DNA from: Qipengyuania proteolytica
Lineage (GTDB): Bacteria > Pseudomonadota > Alphaproteobacteria > Sphingomonadales > Sphingomonadaceae
NCBI RefSeq assembly: GCF_019711565.1
Contig: NZ_JAIGNN010000002.1
Coordinates: 682,001 to 746,000 of the forward strand
Length of the DNA stretch: 64,000 nucleotides
Direction of reading: 5' to 3'
In this document: positions 12,203 to 20,716 of the stretch, piece after piece
Layout of the letters: every line of letters starts with the position of its first letter
Position numbering within the stretch: position 1 is the first letter of the stretch
Program-made: the position numbers and the translations under genes
The notes under the pieces: generated by a model
Databases searched by the model: none
Told to the model about the DNA's origin: nothing
The model's input: the letters and a program-made list of their open reading frames with translations, nothing else

Positions 12203-13137
12203 GCCGCCTCCCTCGCCGGAGTGGCAGTGCGGGTTGCGTAACGCAGGACCGAGGAACGGGCACGCGGATTGCGGTCGATCTCCGCCTCCGACGGCTTGAT
12301 CGCCTTGCTGACCTGAAAAAAGACCGGATCGTCCTGCGCCGCCATTGGGACGTGCCGCGAGGCGCTCGGGGTTGAGGATGCCTCGCGCAGGAAGCGCTTG
12401 ACGATCCGGTCTTCAAGGCTGTGGAAGCTGACCACCGCAAGGCGCCCCCCTTCCTTCAGCAGGTGTTCGGCGGCCGACAGGCCGTGGGACAGTTCGTCGA
12501 GTTCGCCGTTCACGTGAATTCTGATGGCCTGGAAGGTCCGGGTCGCCGGATCCTTCTTGTCATGCGGCTTATGGCCGAGCGCCTTGCGCACGATGCGCGC
12601 CAGCTCGCCCGTCGTCTCCAGCGGCCGCGCCGCGACGATGGCCCGCGCGACGCGGCGCGACTGGCGCTCTTCGCCGTAGGTATAGAGAACGTCGGCGATT
12701 GCCTTTTCGTCGGCAGAGTTGAGGAAATCGGCTGCGCTTTCGCCGTCCTGGCTCATGCGCATGTCGAGCGGGCCGTCCGCCGAAAACGCAAAACCGCGAT
12801 GCGCCTGATCGAGCTGCATCGAAGATACGCCGATATCCATTACCACACCATCGACTCGAGCGACGCATGCTGACGTCATGACGTCCAGCATTTCGGAGAA
12901 ACGGTGCGGATGGAGAATGAGGCGCGGCGGGTTTTCCCCCGTCTCGCGCCAGGTGCGACCCGCGGCAATGGCATCGGGATCCCGGTCGAAGGCGTGCACC
13001 GTCGCGCCGCGCTCCAGCAGGGCGCGCGTGTACCCGCCCGCACCGAAGGTCGCGTCGATCACGACGTCGCCCGGCTGAGGGTCCAGCGCCTCGATCACCT
13101 CGTCGAGGAGGACGGGAATGTGCGGCGCGCCGGTCAT
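12199..13137 (-). CDS. rsmH: 16S rRNA (cytosine(1402)-N(4))-methyltransferase RsmH (MraW)
   Basis: SAM-dependent methyltransferase that N4-methylates C1402 in the decoding centre of 16S rRNA. 312 residues, usual length. It begins [13 protein letters not shown], with the SAM motif [13 protein letters not shown] following, then [15 protein letters not shown] and the C-terminal [14 protein letters not shown], all characteristic. ATG start with an ATGA overlap to mraZ. It is a housekeeping modification enzyme carried in the division cluster. Confidence 0.97.
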   Translation of the reverse strand: MTGAPHIPVLLDEVIEALDPQPGDVVIDATFGAGGYTRALLERGATVHAFDRDPDAIAAGRTWRETGENPPRLILHPHRFSEMLDVMTSACVARVDGVVMDIGVSSMQLDQAHRGFAFSADGPLDMRMSQDGESAADFLNSADEKAIADVLYTYGEERQSRRVARAIVAARPLETTGELARIVRKALGHKPHDKKDPATRTFQAIRIHVNGELDELSHGLSAAEHLLKEGGRLAVVSFHSLEDRIVKRFLREASSTPSASRHVPMAAQDDPVFFQVSKAIKPSEAEIDRNPRARSSVLRYATRTATPAREAA

Positions 13138-13619
13138 TTGCCTTTCGCTTTCGCGTCGGCGAGGAAGCTCTCGCAGGCGGCCTTGGCGCCGGCCCAGTCA
13201 TCGCCCATCTTGGCGAGTTCGTCCGGGTTCCACAGGGTAAAAAAGCGGCCGCCGCCCTGGAAATAGAGTCCGTCCTCGATCCCGCCTAGGGTGCGCAGGT
13301 GATCGGGCATGACGAAACGGCCGCTGTCGTCGAAGGGAAGTTCGACGAAGCCGAAAAGCTGGCTGGAGCGCGCGTCGCGGTCGAAATCCTTGCCCAGCCG
13401 GACCGCCAGTTCTTCTTCGCGATCGATCTGGGCTTCGAGTTCGGGTTTGCGGGAAAGGCCGAAGCCGACGAGGCAGTTCCAGGTCGGGTGCTTCATGAGG
13501 CAGAGGACGCGGCCATCGCTGCTGTCCTTCACGGCCTTGCGGAAGAGGGGCGGAAGCACAAAGCGGCCCTTGTCGCCTGCGGGCGAATAAGCCTGACCGC
13601 TATACCCTCCGAAAGACAC
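13134..13619 (-). CDS. mraZ: Transcriptional regulator MraZ
   Basis: First gene of the division and cell-wall cluster. MraZ is a ring-forming DNA-binding protein with two AbrB-like SpoVT domains that represses its own operon in E. coli. 161 residues, slightly long. The first domain contains [19 protein letters not shown], and the second has the matching [19 protein letters not shown] start. The region upstream carries two arrays of GGGA pentamers that fit MraZ operators (13760-13804 and 13924-13960). Confidence 0.94.
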   Translation of the reverse strand: MSFGGYSGQAYSPAGDKGRFVLPPLFRKAVKDSSDGRVLCLMKHPTWNCLVGFGLSRKPELEAQIDREEELAVRLGKDFDRDARSSQLFGFVELPFDDSGRFVMPDHLRTLGGIEDGLYFQGGGRFFTLWNPDELAKMGDDWAGAKAACESFLADAKAKGK

Positions 13620-13759
13620 CTGCCCCAGTTCCCGAATGCGAGTTCAACACCTCCCCCGGGCAAAGCTTTCCCCCTGCCGCCCGCAAGCACGGGCGAGCCG
13701 CACCCCTCGTGAGCGGTGCGCGCATAGACAGCCTTGTCCGATGACCTCAGGATTTATCG

Positions 13760-13804
13760 CGGGAACGACGGGGATGGAAGGGAAAATTGCGGGATTTCAC
13801 GGGA
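13760..13804 (+). promoter_or_regulatory. Array of five NGGGA pentamers, candidate MraZ operator
   Basis: Five pentamers CGGGA, GGGGA, AGGGA, CGGGA, CGGGA start at 13760, 13770, 13779, 13790 and 13800, with spacers of 5, 4, 6 and 5 nt. Repeats of a GGG-containing pentamer with 5-nt spacers are the known form of the MraZ operator in E. coli (TGGGN-N5). The array lies about 140-185 bp upstream of the mraZ start, on the strand opposite to the mRNA. Assignment is by pattern and position. Confidence 0.65.
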
Positions 13805-13923
13805 TAAACCCGTAAATAGTTGATTTGAATGATAATAATTTACCGGAGCAGGCTCGACAAGCTTACCGAAATCTTAGCGAGATGTCTGGAATTGCACGGG
13901 TTTCCGCAGTCTCACGCGAGCTT

Positions 13924-13960
13924 TCCCGCGTGATCCCCGACTCGTTCCCGCAATTTCCCG
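13924..13960 (-). promoter_or_regulatory. Second array of four NGGGA pentamers in opposite orientation
   Basis: Read on the minus strand, CGGGA, CGGGA, GGGGA and CGGGA occupy 13960-13956, 13950-13946, 13938-13934 and 13928-13924, with spacers of 5, 7 and 5 nt. It faces the five-copy array 120 bp away and ends right beside the stop of the upstream lipoprotein gene. The two arrays together could hold one looped MraZ complex or two rings; that is inference. Confidence 0.6.
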
Positions 13961-13964
13961 TAAT

Positions 13965-14714
13965 TCAGAAGTCGAGCGCCGCGGCGACCAGCGAATCCAG
14001 TGCTGCCGTGCGGTTGGCAGGAACCTCGCCGGGCCCCTCCCAGTCGAGGATTGCAGCATCGGCCAACAGCGTGACCCGACCTTTGCCTACCTGGCACTGC
14101 GCGAGGATGCCGCTATTCGACACCATGCATTCGGCCGGCGCAGAACCCTCCACGATCGCGAAACGGCCAGCGAGGTTGACGGGGAAGTTGCCATCATAGG
14201 CTTTCTCCCATCGTTCCCCCTCGGGCTGTTCCTCGGCGAATTGCAGTTCCAGACCCCAGCGCGCCAGGATCGGCGAGAGCAGCACAACATCCTGCGGCCG
14301 CCTGCGGTCGCCGATCGGATATTCGCTATGACGCGTCAGCAGCGGGTCGGCGAAGATCAGCAGGCGCCCTCCCCCACGAAGCCATTCGTCGAGCGCGACA
14401 TTCTCCGACGGTGCCAAGGCCCGGGGCTGGGCGAGCAGCAAGCGGTCGACACCAGCGAGCATCTCCGGTTCGAGCGCATCCACAGGCGCCAGCGTGAAGC
14501 GCTGTTCCAGCACCTTACGCGCCCAGTCCTTGTCGGAGTCGCCATCGAGCATGGCCGTGAGATCATCGCTCTCGCCCCAATAGATGGGGAGGGTCGAAAA
14601 CCAGCCGACGCGCGGCTTGGCCGGCTCATCGCCGGCCGCCTGGCCTGCAGAACAGGCGGCCAGTGCAAGCGTGACGGCGGAGAAGAAAGCCTTAATCGGC
14701 GGGCGCGAGTGCAT
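13965..14714 (-). CDS. Putative lipoprotein, GldG/DUF4350-like
   Basis: Predicted outer-envelope lipoprotein of 249 residues. The N-terminus MHSRPPIKAFFSAVTLALAAC is a lipoprotein signal with an LAAC lipobox. The mature part alternates hydrophobic strands with helices and contains a segment, DRLLLAQPRALAPSE then LRGGGRLLIFADPLL, that resembles the substrate-binding-like domain of GldG and DUF4350 proteins, which often accompany ABC exporters. No ABC gene is adjacent. The frame is open much further upstream, but the start is set by the signal peptide. It overlaps the preceding small membrane-protein gene by 23 bp. Function unknown. Confidence 0.7.
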   Translation of the reverse strand: MHSRPPIKAFFSAVTLALAACSAGQAAGDEPAKPRVGWFSTLPIYWGESDDLTAMLDGDSDKDWARKVLEQRFTLAPVDALEPEMLAGVDRLLLAQPRALAPSENVALDEWLRGGGRLLIFADPLLTRHSEYPIGDRRRPQDVVLLSPILARWGLELQFAEEQPEGERWEKAYDGNFPVNLAGRFAIVEGSAPAECMVSNSGILAQCQVGKGRVTLLADAAILDWEGPGEVPANRTAALDSLVAAALDF

Positions 14715-15060
14715 CGGCCTCGCCTTGCGTATCAGACGATGGCGATGCCGGGGGGCCGCTCGCGGGCTGCGCCGGCACGCCCGGGACCACGCCCGCCTCG
14801 ACCAGCGGATCGCTCTGGGTCGGACCCTGCATCGGCTCCGTCGTGGGTGCGGCTTCTGGCACCGCCGTCGCATCGGTTCGCGCCGCACGATTGCTGACGA
14901 CGCTGGCGAGACCGACCAGCAGGATCATCAGGATCACTCCGGTCACACCGATCTGCAGCCGCTGGACATTGCGCTCGCGTCGCGCGCTGCTGCCGGACAC
15001 GTCGGGCAGCTCGCCTACAGGCGGCTTGCGGCTCATGTCGAAGAATTGCGCCATCGGCAT
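14692..15060 (-). CDS. Small single-pass membrane protein of unknown function
   Basis: 122 residues: about 35 polar N-terminal residues, one transmembrane helix at roughly 36-56, then a Pro/Ala/Thr-rich tail likely to be periplasmic and disordered. The gene sits between the cysteine synthase gene and the GldG-like lipoprotein gene, reads the same way, and overlaps the latter by 23 bp. Co-expression and a joint envelope role are therefore plausible. No known domain recognised. Confidence 0.65.
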   Translation of the reverse strand: MPMAQFFDMSRKPPVGELPDVSGSSARRERNVQRLQIGVTGVILMILLVGLASVVSNRAARTDATAVPEAAPTTEPMQGPTQSDPLVEAGVVPGVPAQPASGPPASPSSDTQGEADALAPAD

Positions 15061-15087
15061 GATGTTACAAGTCCACTACGGCGCAGG

Positions 15088-16104
15088 TCAATCGTCCGCC
15101 TTCAGCCAGTCGAAAACCGGCAGCCCCTTTTCCTCGAGCCAGTCGCGATTGTAGAGCGTCGAGAGATAGCGGAAGCCAGTGTCGCACAGTATGGTCGCCA
15201 CGCGCGGATTTTCGCGCCCTTCGGCCACCAGTTGCTGCCCCAGCGCGATGGCCCCGGCAACATTGATGCCCGACGACAGGCCCAGGCACAGGCCCTCCTC
15301 GCGCAGCAGACGCGAAACCCAGCCGATGCCTTCCTCGTCCGAGATGCGGAACTGCGTATCGATCGGCGCGCCTTCGAGATTGCCGGTGATCCGGCCCTGC
15401 CCGATGCCTTCTGCCACCGAAGACCCTTCGGCCTTGAGTTCGCCATTGGCGAAATAATTGTAGAGCGCCGCGCCATGCGGGTCGGTCAGCGCAATGACGA
15501 CCGTCTCGTCAAATTCCTTGAGGCCCATGCCGACCCCGGCGATCGTCCCGCCGGTACCCGCCGCGCAAGTGAACCCGTCGATCCGGCCATCCAGCTGCTC
15601 CCAGATTTCCTTCGCGGTGCCTTCGATGTGCGCCTTGCGATTGGCCGTGTTGTCGAACTGCCCGGCCCAGATAGCCCCGTCGATTTCCTCGGCCATCCGG
15701 CGCGAGACGTGCTGGAAATGGTTCGGGTCGGCATATTTGGTCGGCGGGACGAGCACCAGTTCCGCCCCCAGTGCGCGCAGCGTCTGCATTTTTTCGCGCG
15801 ACTGGTTGTCGGGCATGACGATTATCGTGCGATAACCCAGCGCATTGGCGACCAGCGCGATGCCGATGCCCGTGTTGCCCGCCGTGCCTTCGACCACCGT
15901 GCCGCCCGGCTTCAAATCGCCGCGCGCTTCCGCATCGCGGACGATGTAGAGCGCCGCGCGATCCTTCACCGAGGCGCCCGGATTGGCGAATTCGCATTTG
16001 CCATAGATGTCGCAGCCGGCTTCCGCGCTCGGACCTTCAAGGCGGACGAGCGGCGTGTTGCCGATAAGGTCGAGCGTATGCTCGCGTACGGGAAGAGCAG
16101 TCAT
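15088..16104 (-). CDS. cysK: Cysteine synthase A-type PLP enzyme
   Basis: PLP-dependent beta-replacing enzyme that makes L-cysteine from O-acetylserine and sulfide. 338 residues. The PLP lysine is K47 in NPGASVKDRA. The substrate loop reads TAGNTGIGIA and the phosphate-binding loop GTGGTIAG. A start at MTALPV is preferred because it matches the usual N-terminus LDLIGNTPLVRL; an upstream in-frame start adds 12 residues. The protein is slightly longer than enteric CysK, so a related specificity cannot be excluded. A ferredoxin gene lies 42 bp upstream in the same direction. Confidence 0.85.
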   Translation of the reverse strand: MTALPVREHTLDLIGNTPLVRLEGPSAEAGCDIYGKCEFANPGASVKDRAALYIVRDAEARGDLKPGGTVVEGTAGNTGIGIALVANALGYRTIIVMPDNQSREKMQTLRALGAELVLVPPTKYADPNHFQHVSRRMAEEIDGAIWAGQFDNTANRKAHIEGTAKEIWEQLDGRIDGFTCAAGTGGTIAGVGMGLKEFDETVVIALTDPHGAALYNYFANGELKAEGSSVAEGIGQGRITGNLEGAPIDTQFRISDEEGIGWVSRLLREEGLCLGLSSGINVAGAIALGQQLVAEGRENPRVATILCDTGFRYLSTLYNRDWLEEKGLPVFDWLKADD

Positions 16105-16146
16105 GCCGTGCGAATTAGGCGCGCGCACCTGAACCCGCAAACAACA

Positions 16147-16464
16147 TCAATCTTCAGGCGCGATAGTAACCTTCAGCCCGTCGAGTTCCGCGGTGAACGG
16201 GATCTGGCACGACAGGCGCGACGTCGGCACGCGGTGGTCGGTCGATTCCAGCAGGTCGTCCTCGTCCTCGCTCAGCGCAGGCAGCTTGTCGGCGAAAGCC
16301 GGGTCGACATGCACATGGCAGGTCGCGCAGGAGCAGCAGCCACCGCACAGCGCGAGCAGTTCGTCGAAGCCGTGGTCGCGGATCGCTTCCATGACGGTCA
16401 GGCCGTCTGCGACGTCGATCTCGGAGGTCTCGCCTTCGCGGGTGGTGACGATCAGCTTGGGCAT
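16147..16464 (-). CDS. Adrenodoxin-type 2Fe-2S ferredoxin
   Basis: Small soluble electron carrier, 105 residues. The cluster ligands follow the adrenodoxin spacing: C40, C46 and C49 in [10 protein letters not shown] and C86 in RLSCQI. Two further cysteines, C43 and C44, sit in the binding loop. ATG start at MPKLIV chosen; a second ATG seven codons earlier is in frame. Divergent from the DNA glycosylase gene across a 90-bp spacer. Such ferredoxins serve cytochrome P450 systems or Fe-S assembly; the partner is not evident here. Confidence 0.88.
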   Translation of the reverse strand: MPKLIVTTREGETSEIDVADGLTVMEAIRDHGFDELLALCGGCCSCATCHVHVDPAFADKLPALSEDEDDLLESTDHRVPTSRLSCQIPFTAELDGLKVTIAPED

Positions 16465-16554
16465 CGTGTGGTTCCTGTCTTGCATGCGCCCGTCGGCGCG
16501 CCGTATGCGGGCGGCTGCTATTCAATCCGCACGCGGAAGGCAAGAACGAGCGAC

Positions 16555-17172
16555 ATGGGCCTGACCAACGCACAATTGCGCGATCATCTCGATACGGTTG
16601 CCGGAGACGACCCCGTTGTGGCCGCGGCCCTCGAACGCTGCGGCTACCCGGAAGAACGGATTCGTCCGACCGGCTACAAGACGTTGCTACGGACCATCGT
16701 CGGCCAGCAGGTGAGCGTGGCCGCCGCGACCTCCATGTGGAACAAGCTCGAGGCGGAACTGGGCGAAGACTTCACCCCCACCTGCCTGTTGGAGCGCGAT
16801 TTCGACACGCTGCGCGCCTGCGGTCTGTCGCGCCAGAAGCAGGGCTATGCGCGCTCGCTGTGCGAACTCGTCGCCAGCGGCGAGGTGCGGTTCGACGGCC
16901 TGCCGGCAGACGATGAGGAAGCCATCGCCGAGTTGACGAAGATAAAGGGCATCGGCCGCTGGTCGGCGGAAATCTACCTGCTCTTTGCCGAAGGGCGGCA
17001 GGATATCTGGCCCGCCGGCGACCTCGCAGTGCAGGAAGCGGTCGGCAGGCTGCTGGACCTGGCTGCACGACCGAGCGAGAAGGAAACACGGAGCCTCGGC
17101 GATCGCTGGAGGCCCCATCGCGGCGCCATGGCCATTTTCACCTGGCACACCTACAACAACGCGGCACTCTAG
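16555..17172 (+). CDS. alkA: DNA-3-methyladenine glycosylase II (AlkA-like, HhH-GPD)
   Basis: Base-excision repair glycosylase removing alkylated purines. 205 residues with the helix-hairpin-helix LTKIKGIGRWSAEIYLL at about 127-143 and the catalytic aspartate D156 in PAGDLAVQ. It lacks the N-terminal domain of E. coli AlkA, as many compact bacterial homologues do. The open frame extends some 650 codons upstream, but that part runs antisense to other genes; the ATG at MGLTNAQ is the sensible start. The SDR and esterase genes follow with short gaps. Confidence 0.9.
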   Translation: MGLTNAQLRDHLDTVAGDDPVVAAALERCGYPEERIRPTGYKTLLRTIVGQQVSVAAATSMWNKLEAELGEDFTPTCLLERDFDTLRACGLSRQKQGYARSLCELVASGEVRFDGLPADDEEAIAELTKIKGIGRWSAEIYLLFAEGRQDIWPAGDLAVQEAVGRLLDLAARPSEKETRSLGDRWRPHRGAMAIFTWHTYNNAAL

Positions 17173-17195
17173 GCCGCATCGGGGGAGAGAAAGAC

Positions 17196-18002
17196 ATGAC
17201 CAGCCGCAAGGCCATTTTCATCACTGGGGGTGCATCGGGCATCGGCCGCGCCGTCGCGCTCCATTTCGGCGCGCGCGACTGGTTCGTGGGGATCGGCGAC
17301 GTCGACGAGCGCGGCATGGACGAAACGCTCTCCCTGATCGGCCACGGCTTTACCTACAAGCATAAGTTCGACGTGCGCGACCGCGCGGCGTGGGACGAGG
17401 CGCTCGACGGTTTCGCCACGGCTTCCGGCGGGCGGATCGACGTGCTGTTCAACAATGCGGGCATCCCGATCGGCGGGTCGCTGGTCGACAATTCGGTCGA
17501 CGAGATCGAACGCTGCCTCGACATCAATCTCAAGGGCGTGCTGTTCGGCGCACAGGCGGCCTATCCCCACCTCAGGAAGACAGCGCCCGGATCCTGCCTG
17601 CTCAACACCGCGAGTGCAGCCGGGATCTACGGCACGCCCGGCGCGAGCGTTTACTCCGCCACCAAATTCGGCGTGCGGGCGATAACCGAAAGCCTCGACG
17701 GCGAGTGGGCAGAGGACGGCATCAAGGTCCGCTCGCTCATGCCGAGTTTCATCGACACGCCGCTGCTCGACCACACGCCCAATGCGCAAAGCAATGAAGG
17801 CATCCGCCAGCGTGTGACCGAGGCGGGGCTCGAGATCACGCCGGTCGAGGAAGTCGCCAAGGCAGCATGGGACGCCGTGCATGGCGAGAAGCTGCACACC
17901 ACCGTCGGCAAGACGGCGAAGCAGATGGCTTTCGCCTCGCGCTGGATGCCCGGCCGGGTCCGCAAGCAAACGCGCGAGAGCACACGCCCCTTGGGCAAGT
18001 GA
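17196..18002 (+). CDS. Short-chain dehydrogenase/reductase
   Basis: Classical SDR of 268 residues. Cofactor motif TGGASGIG at 10-17, NNAG at 86-89, catalytic S140, Y153 and K157. Cytoplasmic NAD(P)-dependent oxidoreductase; the substrate is not evident. The C-terminal 35 residues are basic (RWMPGRVRKQTRE), unlike FabG-type proteins. It lies 23 bp after the glycosylase and 22 bp before the esterase, so the three probably share a transcript. Confidence 0.88.
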   Translation: MTSRKAIFITGGASGIGRAVALHFGARDWFVGIGDVDERGMDETLSLIGHGFTYKHKFDVRDRAAWDEALDGFATASGGRIDVLFNNAGIPIGGSLVDNSVDEIERCLDINLKGVLFGAQAAYPHLRKTAPGSCLLNTASAAGIYGTPGASVYSATKFGVRAITESLDGEWAEDGIKVRSLMPSFIDTPLLDHTPNAQSNEGIRQRVTEAGLEITPVEEVAKAAWDAVHGEKLHTTVGKTAKQMAFASRWMPGRVRKQTRESTRPLGK

Positions 18003-18024
18003 CCTCGCTTCAGGAGTCGCATAC

Positions 18025-19071
18025 ATGTTCAGGTTCCTGGCTTCGGCCGCCGCCCTGGCGCTCGCCCTCGCCTCCCCCGCCTCGGCACAGCTATCGGGCG
18101 GGGAGCCGCTGGTCGTCGCCACCACCTACACGGTGCCGACTTCCATCCTCCAGGGTGAGAGCCGCAAGATCACGGTGCGCCTGCCGACGGGTTATGACGA
18201 GGAGCCGGAACGAAAATATCCCGTGGTCTACGTCCTCGACGGGGGGCCGGAGCAGGATTTCGAGCACATCGCCGGGATCGTGCAGAGCCGCGACATGAAC
18301 TGGTCGTTCGAACCCTTCATCCTCGTCGGGATCGAGAGCGTGAACCGGCGGCATGAGCTGACGCCGCCGGTGGCCGATCCGAAGCCCTACGAGGACGCTC
18401 TCGGCGCGACGCCCGGCGGCTCGCCCGCCTATCGCCGCTTCCTGCGCGAAGAGTTGAAACCGCTTATCGAGGCGGGTTTCCGAACGGACGGGCACGACGC
18501 CATCATGGGCGAATCCCTGGCCGGGCTGTTCGTCGTCGAAACGCTGCTGGAGGAGCCGACCCTGTTCGACGACTATATCGCCATCTCTCCCAGCATGTGG
18601 TGGGAAAGGATGAAGTTCGGACGCGAGGCCGCGCAGTATTTCGCGAAACATCCGGCGGGCGAGCGGCGGCTCTATCTTACCAGCGCCAGCGAAGGAGCCT
18701 GGCACCGCGAGGGCACCGAACGGCTGATCGCGGCGCTGCGAACCGATGCACCCGATGGCCTCGACTGGGCTTTCGTCGAAGCCGGCGACACGGAAACCCA
18801 CGGCACTCTCTATCACCCCATGGCGCTCGATGCATTCCGCCTGCTCTATGGAACCCCGACGCGCGAGTACAAGAACTACCCGCTGATCGGCGGTCCGGAG
18901 ATCACCGAGCGCACACCCGCAGAACAGGCGCTGCTCGATACGGATTGCACGCAGAAAAACAGCATCGCGATGACGCCGGGCACGGCAGAGCGGGCCCGGG
19001 AAAGCCTCTATTATCGCTGCCTGCTGCTCGACCTCGGGCCCAGGGCGCGCGAGGGGACGCTAGGCCAGTAG
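18025..19071 (+). CDS. Secreted putative esterase (Fes/IroE-type alpha/beta hydrolase)
   Basis: 348 residues with a Sec signal peptide (residues 1-22, ending ASAQ). The fold has VVYVLDGG near 67-74, a nucleophile elbow GESLAG with S164, and a late histidine in ETHGTLYHP, as in the esterase D-like family that includes siderophore esterases and IroE. The substrate is unknown; no siderophore genes are nearby. The ATG start is set by the signal peptide. The last 12 bases overlap the end of phhB on the other strand. Confidence 0.82.
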   Translation: MFRFLASAAALALALASPASAQLSGGEPLVVATTYTVPTSILQGESRKITVRLPTGYDEEPERKYPVVYVLDGGPEQDFEHIAGIVQSRDMNWSFEPFILVGIESVNRRHELTPPVADPKPYEDALGATPGGSPAYRRFLREELKPLIEAGFRTDGHDAIMGESLAGLFVVETLLEEPTLFDDYIAISPSMWWERMKFGREAAQYFAKHPAGERRLYLTSASEGAWHREGTERLIAALRTDAPDGLDWAFVEAGDTETHGTLYHPMALDAFRLLYGTPTREYKNYPLIGGPEITERTPAEQALLDTDCTQKNSIAMTPGTAERARESLYYRCLLLDLGPRAREGTLGQ

Positions 19072-19353
19072 CGCGTCGATCTTGCGCGCCATCTTGACAT
19101 CGCGCAGGCTGAGGCCGCCCGCGTCGTGGGTGGTGAGCGTGATCTCCACCCGGTTGTAGACGTTGAACCATTCGGGATGGTGATCGCGCGTTTCTGCTAT
19201 CATCGCGACGCGTGTCATGAAGGCGAAGGCTTCGGAAAAGTCCGCAAACTCGAACTTGCGTTCGATCGCCTCGCCGTCGCGCGCCAGCGACCAGTGCGGC
19301 AAGGCGCTCAGCCAGCTTGTGCGTTCGTCTTCGCTCAGCTTCTCGACGGTCAT
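19060..19353 (-). CDS. phhB: 4a-hydroxytetrahydrobiopterin dehydratase (pterin-4a-carbinolamine dehydratase)
   Basis: Recycles the carbinolamine form of the pterin cofactor, usually for phenylalanine hydroxylase. 97 residues, the normal size. The family signature [18 protein letters not shown] is at about 54-71. No phenylalanine hydroxylase gene is in the window. The frame is open upstream, but ATG at MTVEKL gives the standard length. Divergent from ccmA over 53 bp. Confidence 0.93.
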   Translation of the reverse strand: MTVEKLSEDERTSWLSALPHWSLARDGEAIERKFEFADFSEAFAFMTRVAMIAETRDHHPEWFNVYNRVEITLTTHDAGGLSLRDVKMARKIDALLA

Positions 19354-19406
19354 AGCTTTTTTCCCTTGCTTGTCGCGCGGGCGCCTTTTGCCTAACGCTG
19401 CGCCGC

Positions 19407-19988
19407 ATGCAAGCCCGTCTCGCCGCGACCGACCTCGCCTGCCGCCGCGGCGACCGCCTGCTGTTCCGGGGCCTATCCTTCGAATGTGACGCTGGCGAGG
19501 CACTGCACATTGCCGGCGCGAACGGGATCGGCAAATCGAGCCTCCTCCGCATCCTCGCCGGATTGCTGCGGCCCTTGGCGGGATCGGTCCTGCACGAAGG
19601 CGGCATCGGCCTGGTGGACGAGCGACTGGCGATGGACGAGAACCTGCCGCTAGGGCGCGCACTCGCGTTCTGGGAGCATATCGACGGGTGCCGCGATCCG
19701 GGCCGAGCCTTCGAAGTGCTCGATCTCGCCAGCCTGATGGAGGTGCCGGTGCGTTACCTGTCGACCGGCCAGCGCAAGCGTGCGGCGCTGGCGCGGTTGC
19801 TCAATCGCAATTGCCCGATCTGGCTGCTCGACGAGCCGCTCAACGGGCTCGACACGCAGGCGCAAAAGGCGTTCGAGGCGTTGGTCTTGGGCCATTGCGA
19901 CGGCGGGGGGATCGCCGTGGTCGCATCGCACCAAGGGTTCGCCCTGCCCTCGCCGCGCACGATCGAACTGGCGGAGTACGCGGCGTGA
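19407..19988 (+). CDS. ccmA: Heme exporter ATP-binding protein CcmA
   Basis: ATPase subunit of the CcmAB(C) system of cytochrome c maturation system I, needed to release holo-CcmE. 193 residues. Walker [10 protein letters not shown] at 37-45, ABC signature LSTGQ at 118-122, Walker B WLLDEP around 139-144. The stop overlaps the ccmB start (GTGA). Its length and the single compact ABC domain fit CcmA rather than a general ABC ATPase. Confidence 0.93.
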   Translation: MQARLAATDLACRRGDRLLFRGLSFECDAGEALHIAGANGIGKSSLLRILAGLLRPLAGSVLHEGGIGLVDERLAMDENLPLGRALAFWEHIDGCRDPGRAFEVLDLASLMEVPVRYLSTGQRKRAALARLLNRNCPIWLLDEPLNGLDTQAQKAFEALVLGHCDGGGIAVVASHQGFALPSPRTIELAEYAA

Positions 19989-20638
19989 TCGGCACGCTTC
20001 TGCGGCGCGACCTAGGCCTGTTGCTGCCCGGAGGTCGTGCCGGCGGCGGCGTGCTGCCGCTCCTGTTCTTCCTCGCCGTGGCGATGCTCTACCCCTTCGC
20101 GGTCGGGCCGGACGCGCAACTGCTCGCCCGTACCGGCGGCGGGGTGATCTGGGTTGCCGCCTTGCTCGCGGCGATCCTCCCGCTAGAGCGCCTCGTCACC
20201 GCCGATCTCGAAGCCGGTGTGTTCGACCAGCTGCACCTGCGCGGGGTGAGCGAGGAACTGGCGATGGCATCGCGCCTCATCGCGCACTGGCTGGCCTTCG
20301 CCCCGCTTCTGCTTCTGGCGACCCTGCCCGCCGCCGCCCTGCTCGGCCTCGATGAAGCGACCACCCGCACGGTCCTGCTCGGCCTGCTGGCAGGCACGCC
20401 GGGGCTTGCCGCCGTCGGCCTCGCCGTTGCGGCGCTCACCGCCTCGCTGCGCGGCGGAGCGGCGCTGGCGGGACTCATGGTCATCCCGCTCGCCGTGCCG
20501 ATCCTGATTTTCGGGGCCGGCGCTCTCGCGCGCCCGGACCCGGGTGCGCTGATGCTGACCGGCGCGATCAGCCTTGGGCTGTGCGCCCTTGCGCCATTCG
20601 CCGCGGCTCTCGCGATCCGTTCCGTGCGAGAAGGATGA
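19985..20638 (+). CDS. ccmB: Heme exporter membrane protein CcmB
   Basis: Permease partner of CcmA. 217 residues with about six hydrophobic segments. The N-terminus LLRRDLGLLLPGGRAGG and the following LPLLFFLAVAMLYPFAVGPD are typical of CcmB. GTG start in a GTGA overlap with ccmA. No ccmC, ccmD or ccmE follows: the next gene encodes a J-domain protein, so the rest of the maturation system must be elsewhere. Confidence 0.92.
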   Translation: MIGTLLRRDLGLLLPGGRAGGGVLPLLFFLAVAMLYPFAVGPDAQLLARTGGGVIWVAALLAAILPLERLVTADLEAGVFDQLHLRGVSEELAMASRLIAHWLAFAPLLLLATLPAAALLGLDEATTRTVLLGLLAGTPGLAAVGLAVAALTASLRGGAALAGLMVIPLAVPILIFGAGALARPDPGALMLTGAISLGLCALAPFAAALAIRSVREG

Positions 20639-20716
20639 CTATCCGGTTTTGCCTTTGACTTCCGCTCCGACCAACGAAAGATGGCGCGACGGACTTGTGC
20701 CTTTGGGGAAGCGTGC

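Larger units (their letters stand above)
13620..13964. other. mraZ upstream control region without genes
   Basis: This 345-bp stretch lies between mraZ and the lipoprotein gene behind it, both read on the minus strand. The part nearest mraZ (13620-13750) is GC-rich. An AT-rich patch at about 13805-13855 and two arrays of GGGA pentamers fill the rest. A short inverted repeat ACGGG-ataaa-CCCGT overlaps the inner end of the first array (13799-13813). No convincing protein gene is seen; a 124-codon frame that opens here on the plus strand runs antisense through the lipoprotein gene. Confidence 0.75.

Noticed and set aside
13825-14199. 124-codon plus-strand frame in the mraZ upstream region
   Set aside because: TTG start in an AT-rich patch, Ser/Ala-rich product, antisense to the lipoprotein gene over most of its length.
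14584-16554. Long plus-strand open frame leading into the DNA glycosylase
   Set aside because: The first 650 codons are antisense to lipoprotein, cysteine synthase and ferredoxin genes; only the last 205 codons match a protein family.
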